Origin: Candidatus Aminicenantota bacterium
Lineage (GTDB): Bacteria; Acidobacteriota; Aminicenantia; UBA2199
NCBI GenBank assembly: GCA_030612495.1
Contig: JAUWNT010000002.1
Location: 1 to 36,556 of the forward strand
Reading direction: 5' to 3'
DNA length: 36,556 nucleotides
Under the pieces are notes generated by a model. The model did no database searches. It was given only the letters and a program-made list of their open reading frames with translations, and was not told the DNA's origin. The translations under genes and the position numbers were made by a program. Of the stretch, positions 33,953 to 36,556 are shown in pieces; position 1 is the first letter of the stretch, and each line of letters opens with the position of its first letter.

Positions 33953-33982
33953 AATAAACTCAAGATTTCAAGGACCGTCCCC
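33953..33982 (-). repeat. Right terminal inverted repeat of the RAYT element
   Basis: Read on the minus strand it starts GGGGACGGTCCTTG and ends GAGTTTATT, about 16 bases before the transposase ATG at 33936. Confidence 0.8.
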
Positions 33983-34013
33983 CGTAGATTTTTCAATAAA
34001 TTTTTTTTGTATA

Positions 34014-34041
34014 TTGACTTTAAAAGCTTTTGAGTTATACT
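34014..34041 (+). promoter_or_regulatory. Sigma-70-type promoter for sat
   Basis: TTGACT (34014-34019), a 16-base spacer and TATACT (34036-34041), predicting a leader of about 64 bases that ends in AAAAAGGAGAC before the ATG. It begins about 30 bases after the RAYT element. Confidence 0.6.
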
Positions 34042-34111
34042 CATATTTAATTCATGGGGTTGCTTTTTTAAAGCATCTTACTCAGAAAAAGAATAAAAAA
34101 GGAGACTTTTA

Positions 34112-35302
34112 ATGATTAAACCACATGGTTCTGAAATTTTGAATCCATTGTATGTTTTTGAAGAAGAAAAACGAAATGAACTTTTAAAAGAGGCAGAAAA
34201 ACTTCCGTCAATTGTTTTAAATTCTGCTGCAGCTTCTAATGCGGTGATGCTGGGTTGTGGCTATTTTAATCCTCTTAAGGGATTTATGGATCTTTCTGAT
34301 GCGAAAAATGTTGCACAGAACATGCATACTGTTGATGGGCTTTTCTGGCCGGTTCCTATATTGAATATTGTAAAAGATGTAAAAGAGATATCAGATTCGA
34401 AACGAATTGCTTTAAGAGATCCTAATATTAAAGGCAATCCTGTACTTGCAATTCAGCAGGTTGACGCTATAGAAGAAATTTCTAAAGAAGATAAGGATTT
34501 AATTGTTAAAAAGATTTTTAAAACAGATGATCCAGAGCATCCTGGAGTAGCTAATTTTTATTCTCTTGGTAACTACGTGGTTTCAGGGCCTATTCAAGTG
34601 CTAAATTTTTCATATTTTGAGAAAGATTTTCCAAATACTTTTCGTACAGCTTATCAGATAAGAGAAGAGATATTAAAACTTGGATGGGAAAAAGTTGTAG
34701 CTTTTCAAACTCGAAATCCAATGCACCGTGCTCATGAAGAGTTGTGCAAAATGGCAAAAGAGGCGGTTAATGCTGATGGTATTTTAATTCATATGCTGTT
34801 GGGAAAATTAAAAAAGGGGGATATCCCGGCTGATGTTAGAGATGCAGCTATTCGTAAGATGGTTGAGCTTTATTTCCCTCCTGATACAGTACTAATTACA
34901 GGATATGGCTTTGATATGCTTTATGCTGGGCCCAGAGAGGCTGTCCTTCATGCAATATTTCGTCAAAACTGTGGGTGTACTCATCTTATTGTTGGTCGTG
35001 ACCATGCTGGGGTAGGGAAATATTATGGCCCTTTTGATGCACAGAAGATTTTTGATGAACAAGTCCCGGAACATGCATTGGAAATAAAAATATTTAAAGC
35101 AGATCATACTGCATGGTCTAAAAAGTTGAAAAAGGTAGTTATGATGAGTAGAGTACCTGACCATACTAAAGATGATTTTGTCTTTTTATCTGGAACAAAA
35201 GTTAGAGAGGTGCTCTCAAACGGAGAGGCTTTACCTCCGGAGTTCAGCAGACCTGAGGTTGCGGAAATACTCGGGCACTATTATCGTTCACAAACAGAAT
35301 AA
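34112..35302 (+). CDS. sat: Sulfate adenylyltransferase (ATP sulfurylase), homo-oligomeric type
   Basis: This enzyme forms adenosine-5'-phosphosulfate from sulfate and ATP, or runs in reverse. The 396-residue product belongs to the Sat type found in sulfate reducers, sulfur oxidisers and archaea, not the CysDN type. Motifs: FNPLKGFM near the N terminus, VVAFQTRNPMHRAHEEL (the QxRN and HxxH nucleotide-binding site near residue 200), MLLGKLKKGDIPADVR, YAGPREAVLHA, IVGRDHAGVG near 296 and LSGTKVREVL. No aprAB or dsr genes are in the window, so dissimilatory use is not shown. The stop lies 4 bases before hairpin copy B. Confidence 0.95.
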   Translation: MIKPHGSEILNPLYVFEEEKRNELLKEAEKLPSIVLNSAAASNAVMLGCGYFNPLKGFMDLSDAKNVAQNMHTVDGLFWPVPILNIVKDVKEISDSKRIALRDPNIKGNPVLAIQQVDAIEEISKEDKDLIVKKIFKTDDPEHPGVANFYSLGNYVVSGPIQVLNFSYFEKDFPNTFRTAYQIREEILKLGWEKVVAFQTRNPMHRAHEELCKMAKEAVNADGILIHMLLGKLKKGDIPADVRDAAIRKMVELYFPPDTVLITGYGFDMLYAGPREAVLHAIFRQNCGCTHLIVGRDHAGVGKYYGPFDAQKIFDEQVPEHALEIKIFKADHTAWSKKLKKVVMMSRVPDHTKDDFVFLSGTKVREVLSNGEALPPEFSRPEVAEILGHYYRSQTE

Positions 35303-35306
35303 TTCT

Positions 35307-35392
35307 GGGGTCAGGTCTTGTATTTTGCATATATGATAAAATTTAAATATTTCATGTTCATTTGGTATGTGCAAAATACAAGACCTGACCCC
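35307..35392. repeat. REP-type hairpin, copy B
   Basis: 86 bases with 27-base arms (35307-35333, 35366-35392; one mismatch), starting GGGGTCAGGTCTTGTATTTT. It fills the space between the convergent sat and metallo-hydrolase genes, and its last C is part of the latter's TAG stop. It is nearly identical to copy C, including the flanks AATTCT before and TAAAGCCTA after. It probably serves as a bidirectional terminator or mRNA 3' stabiliser. Confidence 0.9.
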
Positions 35393-36330
35393 TAAAGCCT
35401 ATAAAACTTTTTTCCTTTTTTCCAGAAAGATTTAGTATTTACTTTACCCTCAGCATAAAATTTGTGCCAGTCCTCATCAACAGGCATATATTTATACAAA
35501 TTTTCTCGATTTGCCTCAAGTAAAAGTCTTGGTTTATTCATAAAATCAGCTCCGCAAATTACATTTTTCCCTGTTTTTGAAGATAATAAATCTAACCATT
35601 CTATGCCTTTATTACTTCTTAACAAGTGGTGATCAAGGATTAATGTATCAACTGTTTTACAAATGCATTGTGCATTAAACCAGGCTTTATCAATTTGATC
35701 CTGTGTGAGTCTATTTGATAAGTATAGAGGAGGTCCATCCAGAAACAGAATGTCAGGCTTCCACTCACGTATTCGAGACACAGCTTCATTATTGAGAAGT
35801 TCTATGTCAGAGCTATGTACAAATACAAAGTCTTCTTTAATTCTTGTCATTATCACTTTAATTGAATTATCAGACTCTTCTCCATGGGATAATGCTTTTG
35901 AAAAAGATATCTCTCCATCTTCTTTTTCTTCTGCTTCAATTAGATTTTTATTCAAAACATTTGAAAATGAATCTGCTCTTTTAATCTCTTTTAAAGAGAG
36001 GTTCGATAGAGATTTTGTCCAGATTTTAACATCAGGATTAAGCCCTTTTAAATTTTCTATGTTCAGTTGATAAGGGTTTGCATTTTCTAATGGTACATGG
36101 TCTCCGTGAAAATGGCTGATTACAATATCAGTTGATTGTTTCCATCTTTTTATTATTCTTTTTTGAATTCTTTCATCCACTGCTACTTGAAAAGGGTGGG
36201 GGATTAGTCCATATCTGGAATAACCTAAAGCAATACCAGGGTCAATTAAAATTTTTCTTTTTTTTGTCTTTACAAAACAACAGAGGCCTCTAACTCCAAG
36301 AGATTCTGTTCCAATAATTTCTATTTCCAT
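35392..36330 (-). CDS. UPF0282-like MBL-fold metallo-hydrolase
   Basis: The 312-residue metallo-beta-lactamase-fold protein starts MEIEIIGTESLGVRGLCCFV. It continues with ILIDPGIALGYSRYGLIPHP, the signature of the UPF0282 family best known from archaea. The metal motif SHFHGDHVPLENANPYQL is near residue 75, followed by VFVHSSDIELL, LFLDGPPLYL and LDHHLLRS, the other expected metal-site positions. A longer frame from ATG 36360 would add ten residues (MQNTRPDPRI) encoded by hairpin C; I reject it because the family N terminus begins at 36330. Substrate and role are unknown. The gene is sandwiched between two near-identical direct hairpin repeats and may have arrived by transfer from archaea. 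Confidence 0.85.
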   Translation of the reverse strand: MEIEIIGTESLGVRGLCCFVKTKKRKILIDPGIALGYSRYGLIPHPFQVAVDERIQKRIIKRWKQSTDIVISHFHGDHVPLENANPYQLNIENLKGLNPDVKIWTKSLSNLSLKEIKRADSFSNVLNKNLIEAEEKEDGEISFSKALSHGEESDNSIKVIMTRIKEDFVFVHSSDIELLNNEAVSRIREWKPDILFLDGPPLYLSNRLTQDQIDKAWFNAQCICKTVDTLILDHHLLRSNKGIEWLDLLSSKTGKNVICGADFMNKPRLLLEANRENLYKYMPVDEDWHKFYAEGKVNTKSFWKKGKKFYRL

Positions 36331-36336
36331 AATTCT

Positions 36337-36427
36337 GGGGTCAGGTCTTGTATTTTGCATTTATGATAAAATTTAAATATTTCATGTTCATTACATTAGG
36401 TATATGCAAAATACAAGACCTGACCCC
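36337..36427. repeat. REP-type hairpin, copy C
   Basis: 91 bases with the same GGGGTCAGGTCTTGTATTTT arms as copy B and an almost identical loop that is about five bases longer. It lies 6 bases upstream of the metallo-hydrolase ATG and directly follows the TAG stop of the upstream minus-strand gene. It is in direct orientation relative to copy B. Confidence 0.9.
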
Positions 36428-36556
36428 TAAAGCCTACAAGCAAGGTAAATATTTTCAAAAAGTTTTTCTAATTTATTTGTTGGAGTTGATGAAAAGGCAA
36501 TTCTTAATAAGTCATTGATAGCTATAACTCCAGTATCATATTTATTTAATAAAATT
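36427..36556 (-). CDS. C-terminal end of a minus-strand gene, possibly a PLP aminotransferase (5' end outside window)
   Basis: An open frame runs in from the window edge and ends at TAG 36429-36427. The 42 visible residues contain KYDTGVIAINDLLRIAFSS and KLEKLFENIYLACRL. The pattern GVI...LRIAFSS...LFENIYLAC resembles the C-terminal domain of class I/II aminotransferases, but this is too short to be sure. The last residues (RL-stop) match those of the metallo-hydrolase because both ends share the flank of the hairpin repeat. Confidence 0.5.
   Translation of the reverse strand, partial: ILLNKYDTGVIAINDLLRIAFSSTPTNKLEKLFENIYLACRL

Larger units (their letters stand above)
33144..33982 (-). mobile_element. 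Decayed RAYT (REP-associated tyrosine transposase) element with 30-base terminal inverted repeats
   Basis: The 839-base unit is bounded by imperfect inverted repeats starting GGGGACGGTGCTTG on the left (33144-33173) and, on the opposite strand, GGGGACGGTCCTTG on the right (33953-33982); both arms end in TTGAGTTTATT. Between them lies one transposase remnant on the minus strand. The termini resemble the GGGGTCAGGTCTTG ends of the hairpin repeats at 28976, 35307 and 36337, consistent with a related REP/transposase family, though a link is inferred. Confidence 0.8.

Noticed and set aside
36331..36360. N-terminal extension MQNTRPDPRI of the metallo-hydrolase
   Set aside because: It is encoded by the arm of hairpin copy C plus flank; the family-conserved N terminus starts at 36330.
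28976..36427. CRISPR array
   Set aside because: The three repeats are long hairpins kilobases apart, with no regular spacers and no cas genes.

Overview
The window is AT-rich, densely packed bacterial DNA from a diderm (Gram-negative) organism. The envelope genes show this: an MltA-type lytic transglycosylase, a small outer-membrane beta-barrel, lipoproteins, TatA, and a PilY1/minor-pilin set for type IV pili. Sulfate adenylyltransferase and the radical SAM enzyme would fit an anaerobic or sulfur-metabolising lineage. I cannot fix the phylum from sequence alone; low-GC Acidobacteriota/Aminicenantia-like, Schekmanbacteria-like or Desulfobacterota-like lineages are all possible. No rRNA, tRNA or CRISPR was seen.

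Layout. 1-2750 (+): a stand-alone MEMO-family protein (AmmeMemoRadiSam protein B) and an M48 metalloprotease with C-terminal TPRs. 2785-9081 (-): a tight operon read as UDP-glucose dehydrogenase, GlmS, TatA, a coiled-coil/SAM methyltransferase and LepA. 9220-15718 (+): an unknown lipoprotein; an inositol cluster (inositol-phosphate synthase, CTP:inositol-phosphate cytidylyltransferase-like enzyme, flippase-like membrane protein, and a decayed nucleotidyltransferase fused to a CDP-alcohol phosphotransferase); then two small membrane proteins. 15743-17686: a divergent beta-barrel and a class I aminotransferase. 17735-24216 (-): a pilus operon FimT-PilV-PilW-PilX-PilY1-lipoprotein behind a sigma-54-type promoter. 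24464-31688 (+): one long overlapping operon ftsY-ribD-ribE-ribBA-HEAT protein-MEMO/AMMECR1 fusion-AmrS radical SAM. 31669-32889 (-): MltA. 33144-33982: a decayed REP-associated (RAYT) transposase element. 34112-36556: sulfate adenylyltransferase, an archaeal-type UPF0282 metallo-hydrolase between two near-identical hairpin repeats, and the end of a further gene.

Most interesting. (1) The MEMO/AMMECR1 fusion and its radical SAM partner both carry export signals (Sec-like and Tat-like), which suggests an extracytoplasmic version of the uncharacterised AmmeMemoRadiSam system, co-transcribed with riboflavin synthesis and next to a second, signal-less MEMO paralogue in the same window. (2) The inositol cluster splits a normally bifunctional enzyme: a stand-alone active nucleotidyltransferase, and a fused copy that has lost every catalytic motif. 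(3) Three long GGGGTCAGGTCTTG hairpins sit exactly at gene ends; one supplies the stop codon of one gene and the possible start codons of the next. (4) Several promoters place the -10 box 6-8 bases before the start codon, implying leaderless mRNAs.
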